A stretch of 9,160 nucleotides of DNA from an uncultured Solirubrobacteraceae bacterium (GTDB taxonomy: Bacteria > Actinomycetota > Thermoleophilia > Solirubrobacterales > Solirubrobacteraceae), in assembly GCA_902806215.1 (NCBI GenBank), contig CADCVT010000070.1, forward strand, positions 1 through 9,160, in the 5' to 3' direction. Position 1 is the first letter of the stretch. Each line of letters opens with the position of its first letter. Below the pieces are notes generated by a model that worked only from the letters and a program-made list of their open reading frames with translations, did no database searches and was not told where the DNA came from. Below are positions 1-6,348 of this stretch, in pieces. Position numbers and translations under genes: made by a program.

Positions 1-1165
1 CGCGGACGAGGCCGGCGACGATCCCGTGGGCGTCGCGGAACGGCGTGCCGCGTGTGACGAGCCAGTCGGCGAGGTCGGTCGCGGCGATGAGCTCGTCGGA
101 GGCGGCCTCGGCCATCCGGTCGCGGGCGAAGCGCGCCCCGCCGATCATCCCGTTCGCCGCCGCGAGGCAGAGGTCGAGCGTCACCGCCGTGTCGAACAGC
201 GGCTCCTTGTCCTCCTGCATGTCCTTGTTGTAGGTCAGCGGCAGCGCGTGCAGGACGCCGTACAGGCGCATGAGGTTCGAGACCGCGCGCGGCGCCTTCG
301 CGCGCAGGAGCTCGGCCGCGTCGGGGTTCTTCTTCTGCGGCATGATCGACGAGCCGCTCGTCCACGCGTCGGGGAGCACGCAGAAGCCGAACTCGCTCGA
401 GGACCAGATCACGAGCTCGGACCCGAGCCGCGAGAGGTGCGTCAGGCAGGTCGCCGCCGCGCCGAGGAAGTCGAGGACGAAGTCGCGGTTGGAGACGGCA
501 TCGATCGAGTTGGGCATCACGCCGCTGAACGCGAGAGCCTCGGCGACGTGGCCGCGGTCGGTGTCGAAGTTCGTCCCGGCCAGCGCGCCGGCGCCGAGCG
601 GGAGCCGGTCGGCCTGCGCGGCCGCGAAGGCGAACCGGTCGCGGTCGCGCGAGAGCATCCACACGTACGCGAGCAGGTGGTGCGAGAGGTAGACGGGCTG
701 GCCGCGCTGCAGGTGCGTGTAGCCGGGCAGCGGCCAGTCGAGGTGCGCCTCGGCGCGCTCGATCAGCGTGCCCATGAGCTCGTCGAGCGCGCCGACGACC
801 GACCGGGCCCGGTCGCGCACGTACATGGCGACGTCGGTGGCGACCTGGTCGTTGCGCGAGCGCGCCGTGTGGAGCTTGCCGCCGACCGGGCCGGCGATCT
901 CGGTGACCCGCCGCTCGATCGCCATGTGGATGTCGACGTCGTCGTCGGCGAACGGAAACGAGCCGTCGCCGAGCTCGACCTCGACCTGCTCGAGCGCCCC
1001 ATGCAGCAGGTCGCGGTCGGCCTCGGAGATGATCCCGCACTCGGCGAGCATCCCGGCGTGCGCCCGCGACTGCGCGACGTCGTAGGGCCACAGCTCGCGG
1101 TCGAAGCCGAGCGAGGTGTCGAGCGCGGTGAAGGCGGGATGCCGAGGTTCGGAGAAGCGGCCCAT
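1..1165 (-). CDS. argH: Argininosuccinate lyase, 3' end cut off by window edge
   Basis: Cytoplasmic enzyme for the last step of arginine synthesis, splitting argininosuccinate into arginine and fumarate. 388 residues are visible without interruption; the family is about 460 residues, so roughly 70-80 C-terminal residues lie outside the window. Diagnostic motifs seen: KLHTARSRNDQ (residues 97-107; the common form has Gly where this has Ala101), the active-site stretch GYTHLQRGQP (148-157), and the fumarase/ASL-superfamily signature GSSIMPQKKNPD (271-282) containing the loop serine. PLTYNKDMQEDKE (309-321) is also typical of ArgH. I chose ATG at 1165; an in-frame TTG four codons earlier (1177) is possible, and neither has a strong Shine-Dalgarno. 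It follows the broken aminotransferase by 21 bp and is probably last or near last in the leuB-ilvE-cimA transcript. Identification is secure; the start is less so. Confidence 0.96.
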   Translation of the reverse strand, partial: MGRFSEPRHPAFTALDTSLGFDRELWPYDVAQSRAHAGMLAECGIISEADRDLLHGALEQVEVELGDGSFPFADDDVDIHMAIERRVTEIAGPVGGKLHTARSRNDQVATDVAMYVRDRARSVVGALDELMGTLIERAEAHLDWPLPGYTHLQRGQPVYLSHHLLAYVWMLSRDRDRFAFAAAQADRLPLGAGALAGTNFDTDRGHVAEALAFSGVMPNSIDAVSNRDFVLDFLGAAATCLTHLSRLGSELVIWSSSEFGFCVLPDAWTSGSSIMPQKKNPDAAELLRAKAPRAVSNLMRLYGVLHALPLTYNKDMQEDKEPLFDTAVTLDLCLAAANGMIGGARFARDRMAEAASDELIAATDLADWLVTRGTPFRDAHGIVAGLVR

Positions 1166-1186
1166 GAGGCCGCTCAACCTAGGACA

Positions 1187-2284
1187 TCAGGCCGGTTCGA
1201 GGACCGCGGCGAGCGTCTCGGCGACCGCGGCGGCCTGGGCCTCGGTCATCTGCGGGAAGAACGGGAGGGCGATCGAGCGCGCCGCGACGTCCTCGCAGAC
1301 GGGGAACTCTCCCTCGCGATGGCCGAAGCGCTCGCGGTAGAAGCTCATCAGGTGGATCGCCGGGAGGTACGGCTTGGAGGCGATCCCTCGCTCGCGCAGC
1401 GCGCCGATCGTCATGTCTCGGTCGACCCGCCTCGGGAGCTGGACGACGTAGACGAACCACGAGCGGCCCTCGTTCGGCGCTGGAAGCGCGAGGTCCTCGA
1501 TGCCGGCGAGCGCCTCGGTGTACCAACCGGCCACGCGGGCGCGGTCGGCGAGCATGCCGTCGAGGCGCTCGAGCTGGGCGATCCCGATCGCCGACTGGAT
1601 GTCCGAGAGGCGGTAGTTGAAGCCGAGCCGGTCGTGGTCGAGCCAGTCCATGTTCGGCGCGCGGCCCTGGTTGCGCTCGGAGTCGATGCGCTCCTTCATC
1701 GCCGGGTCGCCGCACACGACCATCCCGCCCTCACCGGTGGTCATCTGCTTGTTGGCTTAGAACGCGAACACCGCTGCGTGGCCGCGCGAGCCGACGATGC
1801 TCCCGTCGTCGTGACGCGCCCCGAGCGCCTCGCACGCGTCCTCGACGATCGGCAGGCCGAACGACTCGAACGCGGGCGTGTCGGCGGGCGTGCCGAAGAT
1901 GTGGACCGGCAGGAGCGCGCTCGTCCGGTCCGTCACCGCAGCTCGAGCGGCGTCGACGGACATGTTCAGCGTGACCGGGTCGATGTCGCAGAAGACCGGG
2001 CGCGCGCCGCAGTACACAACAGCATTCGACGAGGCGACGAACGACAGAGGGGACGTGACCACCTCGTCTCCTTCACCGACGTCGTTTGCGCGAAGCCCGA
2101 GATGCAGGCCCGCGGTGCCAGAGGACACCGCTGAAGCGACGACGTCGGCAGGCGCGAACCGCGAGGCGAACGACCGCTCGAACCGCGGCCCCATCGGCCC
2201 GAGCGAGAGCTGCCCGGAGCGCAGGACCTCGAGGACGAGCTCTTCCTCCCGGTCTCCGAGGACCGGCCGCGCCATCGGGATCAC
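1187..2284 (-). pseudogene. DegT/DnrJ/EryC1/StrS-type aminotransferase interrupted by an in-frame TAA
   Basis: PLP-dependent (fold type I) aminotransferase of the family that aminates keto-sugars such as UDP- or GDP-4-keto-6-deoxyhexoses. Total reading length is 366 codons including two stops, normal for the family. Seen in order: start MIPMARPVLGDREEE, cofactor phosphate-binding SSGTAGLHL (54-62), pyridine-contacting EDACEALGA (148-156), then a TAA at codon 176, and directly after it ANKQMTTGEGG, where Lys179 is the expected Schiff-base lysine. The second half continues in the same frame through LGFNYRLSDIQSAIG to the TGA at 1187. GTG at 2284 overlaps the cimA stop (GTGA); ATG at 2275 is an alternative. 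As written, translation gives 175 residues lacking the catalytic lysine, and a restart at 1744 would also lack it, so neither piece should be active. A single-base sequence error (TAC read as TAA) would restore a normal gene. Substrate unknown; no other sugar genes are nearby. Confidence 0.88.
1757..1759 (-). other. Premature TAA (codon 176) in the aminotransferase
   Basis: The minus-strand codons here read TTC TAA GCC AAC AAG CAG ATG (F stop A N K Q M). Family members typically have an aromatic residue followed by a small residue or Pro and then NKQ at this place, so TAC (Tyr) to TAA is the simplest explanation: one substitution and no frame change. The reading frame on both sides is intact and in register. 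Confidence 0.9.
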
Positions 2285-3876
2285 GCGGGTTCGGGCGCCT
2301 CGCGCGACCGGGCGTGCTGGACCTTGCCGGGCTGCATCGGCAGCTCGATCGAGTCGACCAGCGCCTGCCACGACGCCGCGATCACGTTCTCGTGCACGCC
2401 GATCGATCCCCACACGTCGTGCCCGTCCGACGCGTCGAGGAGCACGCGCGTGATCGCGCCCGAGCCCTTCGTCTCGTCGAGGATCCGGACCTTGAAGTTC
2501 ACGAGCTCGACGTCGCGCAGGTGCGGGTGGATCTCGGCGATCGCCATCCGCAGGGCGGCGTCGAGCGCATGGACCGGGCCGTTGCCCTCCGCGGTGCGCA
2601 CGTAGCGCTCGCCGTCGACCCAGATCTTGATCGTCGCCTCGGTCTCGACCTTGCCGTCGGCGCGCTGCTCGACGATCGCCCGCCAGGACTCGAGGCGGAA
2701 GAGCGGCTCGTAGACGCCGGCCTCCTTGCGCAGCAGGAGCTCGAACGAGCCGTCGGCAGCCTCGAACTGATACCCGGCGTGCTCGAGCGCCTTGACGCGC
2801 TCGATGACCCGGACGGGGTCGACCTCGATGCCCGCGGCCTCGGCCTTCTCGGTCACCGTCGCGCGGCCGGCGAGCTCGGACACGAGGACGTCGTTCGTGT
2901 TGCCCACCAGCCCGGGCTCGACGTGCTCGAACGCGCGCGACTCGCTGCGCACGCCGGCGGCGTGGAGCCCCGCCTTGTGCGCGAACGCGTTCTTGCCCAC
3001 GTAGGCCTGGAAGGGGTTCGGCGCACGGTTGAGCAGCTCGTCGGCGAAGTGGGCGACCTCGGTCAGTCGTGCGAGCCGGTCGGGCGGCAGGACCTCGTGG
3101 CCGAGCTTGAGCTGCAGGCCCGCGATGACCGAGACGAGGTTCGCGTTGCCGGTGCGCTCCCCCACGCCGTTCATCGTGCCCTGCACCTGCGTCGCGCCGG
3201 CCTCGACCGCGACGAGCGAGTTCGCCACCGCGCACTCGGCGTCGTTGTGGGTGTGGATGCCGATCTCGACCTCCGGCAGGGCGGCGCGGACGGCAGCCAC
3301 GACGCGCGAGACGTCGCTCGGGAGCGTCCCGCCGTTCGTGTCGCACAGCACGAGCCGCTCGGCGCCCGCCTCGTGCGCGACCCGCGCGCCGAAGAGGGCG
3401 TAGTTCGCGTCGTCGGCGTAGCCGTCGAAGAAGTGCTCGGCGTCGAAGATCACGCGCTTGCCCTCGCCGCAGAGGAAGCCGATCGAGTCCGAGATCATCG
3501 CGAGGTTCTCCTCGCGCGTGGTGTGCACGACGCGCTCGACGTGCAGCACGCTCGTCTTGCCCACAAGCGTGCACACCGGCGCGAAGCACTCGGCGAGCAC
3601 GCGCAGGCCCGGGTCCTCCGACGCGACGGCGTCGCGCCGCCGGGTCATCCCGAACGCCGCGAGCGTCACCGTCTCGAAGGACTCCTGCGCGAGCAGCGAG
3701 AAGAGCTCGGCCTCCTTGGGGTTCGACGACGGGAACCCGGCCTCGACGAGGTGGATCCCCAGCTCGTCGAGCCGGTGGACCAGCCGCAGCTTCTCCTCCG
3801 CGGTGAGGCTGATCCCGGCGCCCCCCATCCCGTCGCGGAGGGTGGCGTCGTACAGCTCTATGGAGCCCCCGCTCAC
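2281..3876 (-). CDS. cimA: (R)-citramalate synthase
   Basis: Condenses pyruvate with acetyl-CoA to (R)-citramalate, the entry to threonine-independent isoleucine synthesis. It belongs to the alpha-isopropylmalate/homocitrate synthase superfamily, long CimA type. At 531 residues the length fits this type. N-terminal TIM-barrel catalytic domain: LYDATLRDGMGG (8-19, with the catalytic Arg14/Asp15), EAGFPSSNPKEAELF (45-59), DAEHFFDGYADD (145-156, characteristic of CimA), metal-binding HTHND (208-212) and NGVGERTGNANL (236-247). The C-terminal LeuA-type regulatory/dimer domain covers about 375-515. The residue usually Gln in the RDGxQ motif is Gly here. GTG at 3876 overlaps the ilvE TGA by 4 bp, which decides the start; no Shine-Dalgarno is seen, so translation is probably coupled to ilvE. 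The open frame continues upstream into the ilvE region but that part is a shadow. A 2-isopropylmalate or related synthase role cannot be fully excluded; CimA is the better fit. Confidence 0.9.
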   Translation of the reverse strand: MSGGSIELYDATLRDGMGGAGISLTAEEKLRLVHRLDELGIHLVEAGFPSSNPKEAELFSLLAQESFETVTLAAFGMTRRRDAVASEDPGLRVLAECFAPVCTLVGKTSVLHVERVVHTTREENLAMISDSIGFLCGEGKRVIFDAEHFFDGYADDANYALFGARVAHEAGAERLVLCDTNGGTLPSDVSRVVAAVRAALPEVEIGIHTHNDAECAVANSLVAVEAGATQVQGTMNGVGERTGNANLVSVIAGLQLKLGHEVLPPDRLARLTEVAHFADELLNRAPNPFQAYVGKNAFAHKAGLHAAGVRSESRAFEHVEPGLVGNTNDVLVSELAGRATVTEKAEAAGIEVDPVRVIERVKALEHAGYQFEAADGSFELLLRKEAGVYEPLFRLESWRAIVEQRADGKVETEATIKIWVDGERYVRTAEGNGPVHALDAALRMAIAEIHPHLRDVELVNFKVRILDETKGSGAITRVLLDASDGHDVWGSIGVHENVIAASWQALVDSIELPMQPGKVQHARSREAPEPA

Positions 3877-4808
3877 GTGGCCGGTGCCGGGACCGGCACC
3901 GGGTCGAGCCAGTCGCGGTACTGCTCGGCGCGGCCGTGGAGCGCGTCCTCGAAGAGGGTCTGGACGGCGCGGGTGATCTCCCCCGGCTCGCCGGTGCCGA
4001 CCGGCTGGTCGTCGACCTCGCGGATCGGCGTCAGCTCGGCCGCGGTGCCGGTCATGAAGATCTCGTCGGCCAGGACGAGCTCGGCGCGCATGATGTCGCG
4101 CTCGACGATCTCGTAGCCGAGGTCGGTCGCGATCTGCCGCGCGGCGCGCGCGTTGATGCCTTCGAGCACCGACGCGCTCAGCGGCGGCACGGAGATGCGG
4201 CCGTTCTTGATGACGAAGAGGTTCTCGCCCGTTCCCTCGCAGACGAAGCCGCGGTCGTCGAGCAGGATGCCCTCCTCGTAGCCGGCCTTGTGCGACTCGA
4301 TCTTCGCCAGCACCGAGTTGAGGTACTGGCCGGTCGCCTTGGCCTGCGGGATGAGCGAGCCGGGGCCGATGCGACGCCACGACGAGGTCTTCGCGCGCAC
4401 GCCGTTGCGCTTGCCCTCGTCGCCGAGGTAGGCGCCCCACTCCCACGTCGCGATCGCGACGTCGACGGGCGCGTCGAGCGGGAAGAGGCCCATCTGGCCG
4501 TACCCGCGGAACACCAGCGGGCGGATGTAGCACTCGCGCATCCCGTTGCGGGCGATGAGGTCGAGCGTGGCCTGCCGGATCTGCTCCTTCTCGAACGGAA
4601 CCGGCATGTAGTAGAGCTTGCACGAGTCGAACAGCCGGTTGACGTGGTCGGTGTGGCGGAAGACCGCGGGGCCGATCTCGGTGTCGTAGCAGCGGACGCC
4701 CTCGAAGACGCCCGTGCCGTAGTGCAGACCGTGCGTCAGGACGTGGACCTTGGCCTCATCCCACGGCACGAAGTCCCCGTTCATCCAGATGAGGTCGGCC
4801 TGCTTCAC
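3873..4808 (-). CDS. ilvE: Branched-chain amino acid aminotransferase
   Basis: Class IV (fold type IV) PLP aminotransferase interconverting Leu, Ile and Val with their 2-oxoacids; cytoplasmic. At 311 residues the length is typical. Seen: HVLTHGLHYGTGVFEGVRCY (22-41), RPLVFRGYGQMG (96-107), catalytic Lys157 in SLIPQAKATGQYLNS (151-165), the cofactor-glutamate region CEGTGENLFVIKNG (190-203) and the phosphate-binding FMTGTAAELTPIREVD (251-266). It aligns by eye with E. coli IlvE over its whole length, including the N-terminal ADLIWMNG, which supports the GTG start at 4808 rather than the ATG at codon 9. It begins 6 bp after the leuB stop and overlaps cimA by 4 bp (GTGA). The C-terminus is a Pro/Val/Ala run (PVPVPAP) encoded within a perfect inverted repeat. 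In this operon it would complete leucine and isoleucine synthesis. Confidence 0.96.
   Translation of the reverse strand: MKQADLIWMNGDFVPWDEAKVHVLTHGLHYGTGVFEGVRCYDTEIGPAVFRHTDHVNRLFDSCKLYYMPVPFEKEQIRQATLDLIARNGMRECYIRPLVFRGYGQMGLFPLDAPVDVAIATWEWGAYLGDEGKRNGVRAKTSSWRRIGPGSLIPQAKATGQYLNSVLAKIESHKAGYEEGILLDDRGFVCEGTGENLFVIKNGRISVPPLSASVLEGINARAARQIATDLGYEIVERDIMRAELVLADEIFMTGTAAELTPIREVDDQPVGTGEPGEITRAVQTLFEDALHGRAEQYRDWLDPVPVPAPAT
3881..3902 (-). repeat. Perfect 10-bp-arm inverted repeat ahead of cimA
   Basis: The arms CCGGTGCCGG and CCGGCACCGG flank a 2-base centre and form a fully GC-paired stem (in RNA, effectively 9 bp with a 4-nt loop). It lies in the last codons of ilvE and ends 4 nt before the cimA GTG. 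It may be a translational element that only ribosomes finishing ilvE can open. It could also be a by-product of repetitive Pro/Val/Ala codons; no T-tract follows, so it is not a classical terminator. Confidence 0.6.
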
Positions 4809-4814
4809 GTTGCT

Positions 4815-5852
4815 CTACGTCCTTTCGAGGTGGGCGAGGACCGCCTGTGTCGCCTCGTCGGTGGTGGCTTCACCGCCGAGGTCTCGTGTGCGGAGTCCGC
4901 CGTCGAGGGCTGCGTCGACTGCGGATTCTACGGCTGCGGCCTCCTTTTCACGACCCAAGCCGTGCCGGAGCAGCAGCGCAGCGCTCAGGATCATCGCGAG
5001 CGGGTTGGCGACGCCCTGCCCGGCGATGTCCGGAGCCGACCCGTGGACCGGCTCGAACAGGCCCGGATCGCCCTCTGCGCCGAGCGATGCGGAGGGCAGC
5101 ATGCCGATCGAGCCGGTGATCATCGCGGCCTCGTCGCTGAGGATGTCGCCGAACATGTTCTCGGTGAGGATCACGTCGAAGTGGCGCGGCGCCGCTACGA
5201 GCTGCATGGCCGCGTTGTCGACGAGCACGTCCTCGAGCAGGACGTTGGGGAACTCCTCGCCGTGGACACGATGCACGACCTCGCGCCACAGCCGCGACGT
5301 CTCGAGCACGTTCGCCTTGTCGACGCTCGTCACGCGGCTGCGGGCGGCGCGGAAGGCGACGCGGGCGATCCGCTCGACCTCCTCGACGCTGTAGGAACAG
5401 AGATCGGTGGCCGTCGTCGCCGTCCGCGTCTTCTCGCCGAAGTAGATCCCGCCGGTGAGCTCGCGGACGACGAGCAGGTCGGTGTTCTCGATGATCTCGC
5501 GGCGCAGCGGGCTGGCGTCGTAGAGGGCCGGCAGCGGCCGGACCGGTCGGAGGTTCGCGAACAGGCCGAGGCCCTTGCGCAGGCCGAGCAGGCCCTGCTC
5601 GGGACGCGGCTTGTCGGGGTCGGTCGTGTCCCACTTCGGGCCGCCGACCGCGGCGAGGAGCACGCCGTCGGCCGCCCGGCACGCGTCGAGCGTCTCGTCG
5701 GTCAGCGCGGTGCCGTGGGCGTCGATCGAGGCGCCCCCGACGAGGTGCTCGGTGTAGTCGAGGTCGGGCGCGACCGCGTCGAGGATGCGACGTGCGGCGG
5801 CGAGGACCTCGGGTCCGATGCCGTCGCCGGGGAGGGTGACGATGGTGGGCAT
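4815..5852 (-). CDS. leuB: 3-isopropylmalate dehydrogenase
   Basis: NAD-dependent oxidative decarboxylation of 3-isopropylmalate to 4-methyl-2-oxopentanoate; with CimA it would also convert erythro-3-methylmalate to 2-oxobutanoate. Cytoplasmic, Mg/Mn-dependent. 345 residues, normal for the isocitrate/isopropylmalate dehydrogenase family. Seen: GDGIGPEV (9-16), the substrate-binding arginine helix LLGLRKGLGLFANLRP (88-103), VVRELTGGIYFGE (128-140, Arg130 and Tyr137), SVDKANVLETSRLWRE (176-191, catalytic Lys179), VDNAAMQLV (211-219, metal Asp212), GDILSDEAAM (235-244, Asp236/Asp240) and the NAD-binding GSAPDIAGQGVANPLA (271-286). ATG at 5852 starts exactly at the conserved MPTIVTLPGDGIGPE. It is the first gene of its block, divergent from a secreted-protein gene across 91 bp, and followed after 6 bp by ilvE. 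Confidence 0.97.
   Translation of the reverse strand: MPTIVTLPGDGIGPEVLAAARRILDAVAPDLDYTEHLVGGASIDAHGTALTDETLDACRAADGVLLAAVGGPKWDTTDPDKPRPEQGLLGLRKGLGLFANLRPVRPLPALYDASPLRREIIENTDLLVVRELTGGIYFGEKTRTATTATDLCSYSVEEVERIARVAFRAARSRVTSVDKANVLETSRLWREVVHRVHGEEFPNVLLEDVLVDNAAMQLVAAPRHFDVILTENMFGDILSDEAAMITGSIGMLPSASLGAEGDPGLFEPVHGSAPDIAGQGVANPLAMILSAALLLRHGLGREKEAAAVESAVDAALDGGLRTRDLGGEATTDEATQAVLAHLERT
4820..4826 (-). promoter_or_regulatory. Shine-Dalgarno for ilvE
   Basis: GAAAGGA on the minus strand, inside the last leuB codons and about 11 nt before the ilvE GTG at 4808. It is the clearest ribosome-binding site among the operon junctions and supports the GTG start over the downstream ATG. Confidence 0.5.
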
Positions 5853-5861
5853 GAGGCGCTG

Positions 5862-5867
5862 AGCCTA
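5862..5867 (-). promoter_or_regulatory. Candidate -10 element for leuB
   Basis: TAGGCT on the minus strand fits the actinobacterial TANNNT pattern, with its end 9 nt from the leuB ATG. Transcription would start within a few bases of the start codon, giving a very short leader. No recognisable -35 lies 16-18 bp upstream. It is the best candidate in the 91-bp divergent region but weakly supported. Confidence 0.3.
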
Positions 5868-5869
5868 CG

Positions 5870-5884
5870 AGGACGCAGCGTCCT
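5870..5884. promoter_or_regulatory. 15-bp palindrome, possible operator in the leuB promoter
   Basis: AGGACGC-A-GCGTCCT: perfect 7-bp arms around one base. It sits immediately upstream of the candidate leuB -10, where the promoter spacer would be, in the short region shared with the divergent secreted-protein gene. Position and symmetry suit a dimeric regulator; I do not recognise it as a known operator. Confidence 0.35.
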
Positions 5885-5908
5885 GGCGCGGACACGCCAT
5901 CGAACTGG

Positions 5909-5937
5909 TTGCCCACGTCCTTTGCGTTCTGTAGGTT
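5909..5937 (+). promoter_or_regulatory. Probable leaderless promoter for the secreted-protein pair
   Basis: TTGCCC (5909-5914), a 17-bp spacer and TAGGTT (5932-5937), followed 6 bp later by the ATG at 5944. The spacing puts the transcription start at or next to the A of the ATG, and there is no Shine-Dalgarno, so the message would be leaderless, as is common in actinobacteria. Confidence 0.5.
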
Positions 5938-5943
5938 CGTGGC

Positions 5944-6348
5944 ATGAGACGTCTTCTCTCACCCGAGGGGGCCGCTGTCCTTCTCGCCGTCTGCGCCGCG
6001 TTCGCGTTCGGCGCGATCGTCAAGGTCGCGTCCGCCGACCACTTCCACTCGAACTGCGTGGGTCATGGGTTCGTGCACGGGTCCGATCTGACGGACGGCC
6101 ACTTCCACTCGCGCGTCGACCCGATCGCGTGCGGCGACGGCTCGGTGCGGTGCTCGCTCTACGTCTTCAGCTCGGAGATCAAGACCGTCTACGCGGGCGG
6201 GAGCGGCGTGTCGTGCAACCTGTACGTCAAGGACTACGGCAACTACGGGCCGGAGTGCGCCGGGAAGTCGTTCAACCACTACATCAGGTACTCCGGCGGC
6301 GGGCAGTTCGACGGGCACACCCACAACGCGCACAACAACTGCTCATGA
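5944..6348 (+). CDS. Small secreted His/Cys-rich protein of unknown function
   Basis: 134 residues. The N-terminus (MRRLLSPEG, then a hydrophobic stretch at about 9-28, then ASA at 29-31) is a Sec-type signal peptide with likely cleavage before Asp32. The mature part of about 103 residues has six cysteines (38, 63, 70, 91, 105, 133), compatible with three disulfides, and ten histidines, many in H-x-H form: DHFHS (32-36), DGHFHS (51-56) and DGHTHN (123-128). The first two look like an internal repeat. The composition suggests an extracytoplasmic disulfide-stabilised protein that may bind metal, but I do not recognise the family and assign no function. It is the first gene of a two-gene plus-strand unit; its TGA overlaps the next ATG (ATGA). 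It lies inside an otherwise minus-strand leucine cluster and has no evident link to it. Confidence that it is a real gene is high, given the signal peptide, coupling and promoter. Confidence 0.85.
   Translation: MRRLLSPEGAAVLLAVCAAFAFGAIVKVASADHFHSNCVGHGFVHGSDLTDGHFHSRVDPIACGDGSVRCSLYVFSSEIKTVYAGGSGVSCNLYVKDYGNYGPECAGKSFNHYIRYSGGGQFDGHTHNAHNNCS

Noticed and set aside
1187..1744. A separate 185-residue gene starting at ATG 1744
   Set aside because: It is the in-frame C-terminal half of the aminotransferase and lacks the PLP lysine; the ATG is the conserved methionine of the NKQMTTGEGG segment, not a family start.
26..2134. Very long plus-strand open frame opposite argH and the aminotransferase
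   Set aside because: It is the exact complement of argH codons in a GC-rich genome; its Arg/Val/Glu/Asp-rich translation has no recognisable motif, while the minus strand gives clear ArgH and DegT motifs.
1760..3589. Minus-strand 610-residue open frame joining unrelated sequence to the aminotransferase N-terminus
   Set aside because: Upstream of 2284 it is an Arg/Ala-rich wrong-frame reading of cimA; only 1760-2284 is real coding sequence, as the first half of the interrupted aminotransferase.
2086..4116. Long plus-strand open frame opposite cimA and the end of ilvE
   Set aside because: Shadow of minus-strand codons; low-complexity Arg/Leu/Val/Asp composition and no motif.
3877..4623. N-terminal extension of cimA in the same open frame (780-residue reading)
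   Set aside because: This part is an out-of-frame shadow of ilvE; CimA similarity starts at GTG 3876.
5853..5943. T-box or leucine attenuator leader ahead of leuB
   Set aside because: The region is only 91 bp, with no Leu-codon-rich leader peptide, T-box signature or terminator/antiterminator pair visible.
3936..6344. Plus-strand frame running in register into the second secreted protein, giving an apparent 1008-residue protein
   Set aside because: Everything before 6345 is antisense to ilvE and leuB or overlaps the first secreted gene; the signal peptide and ATGA overlap show the real start is 6345.
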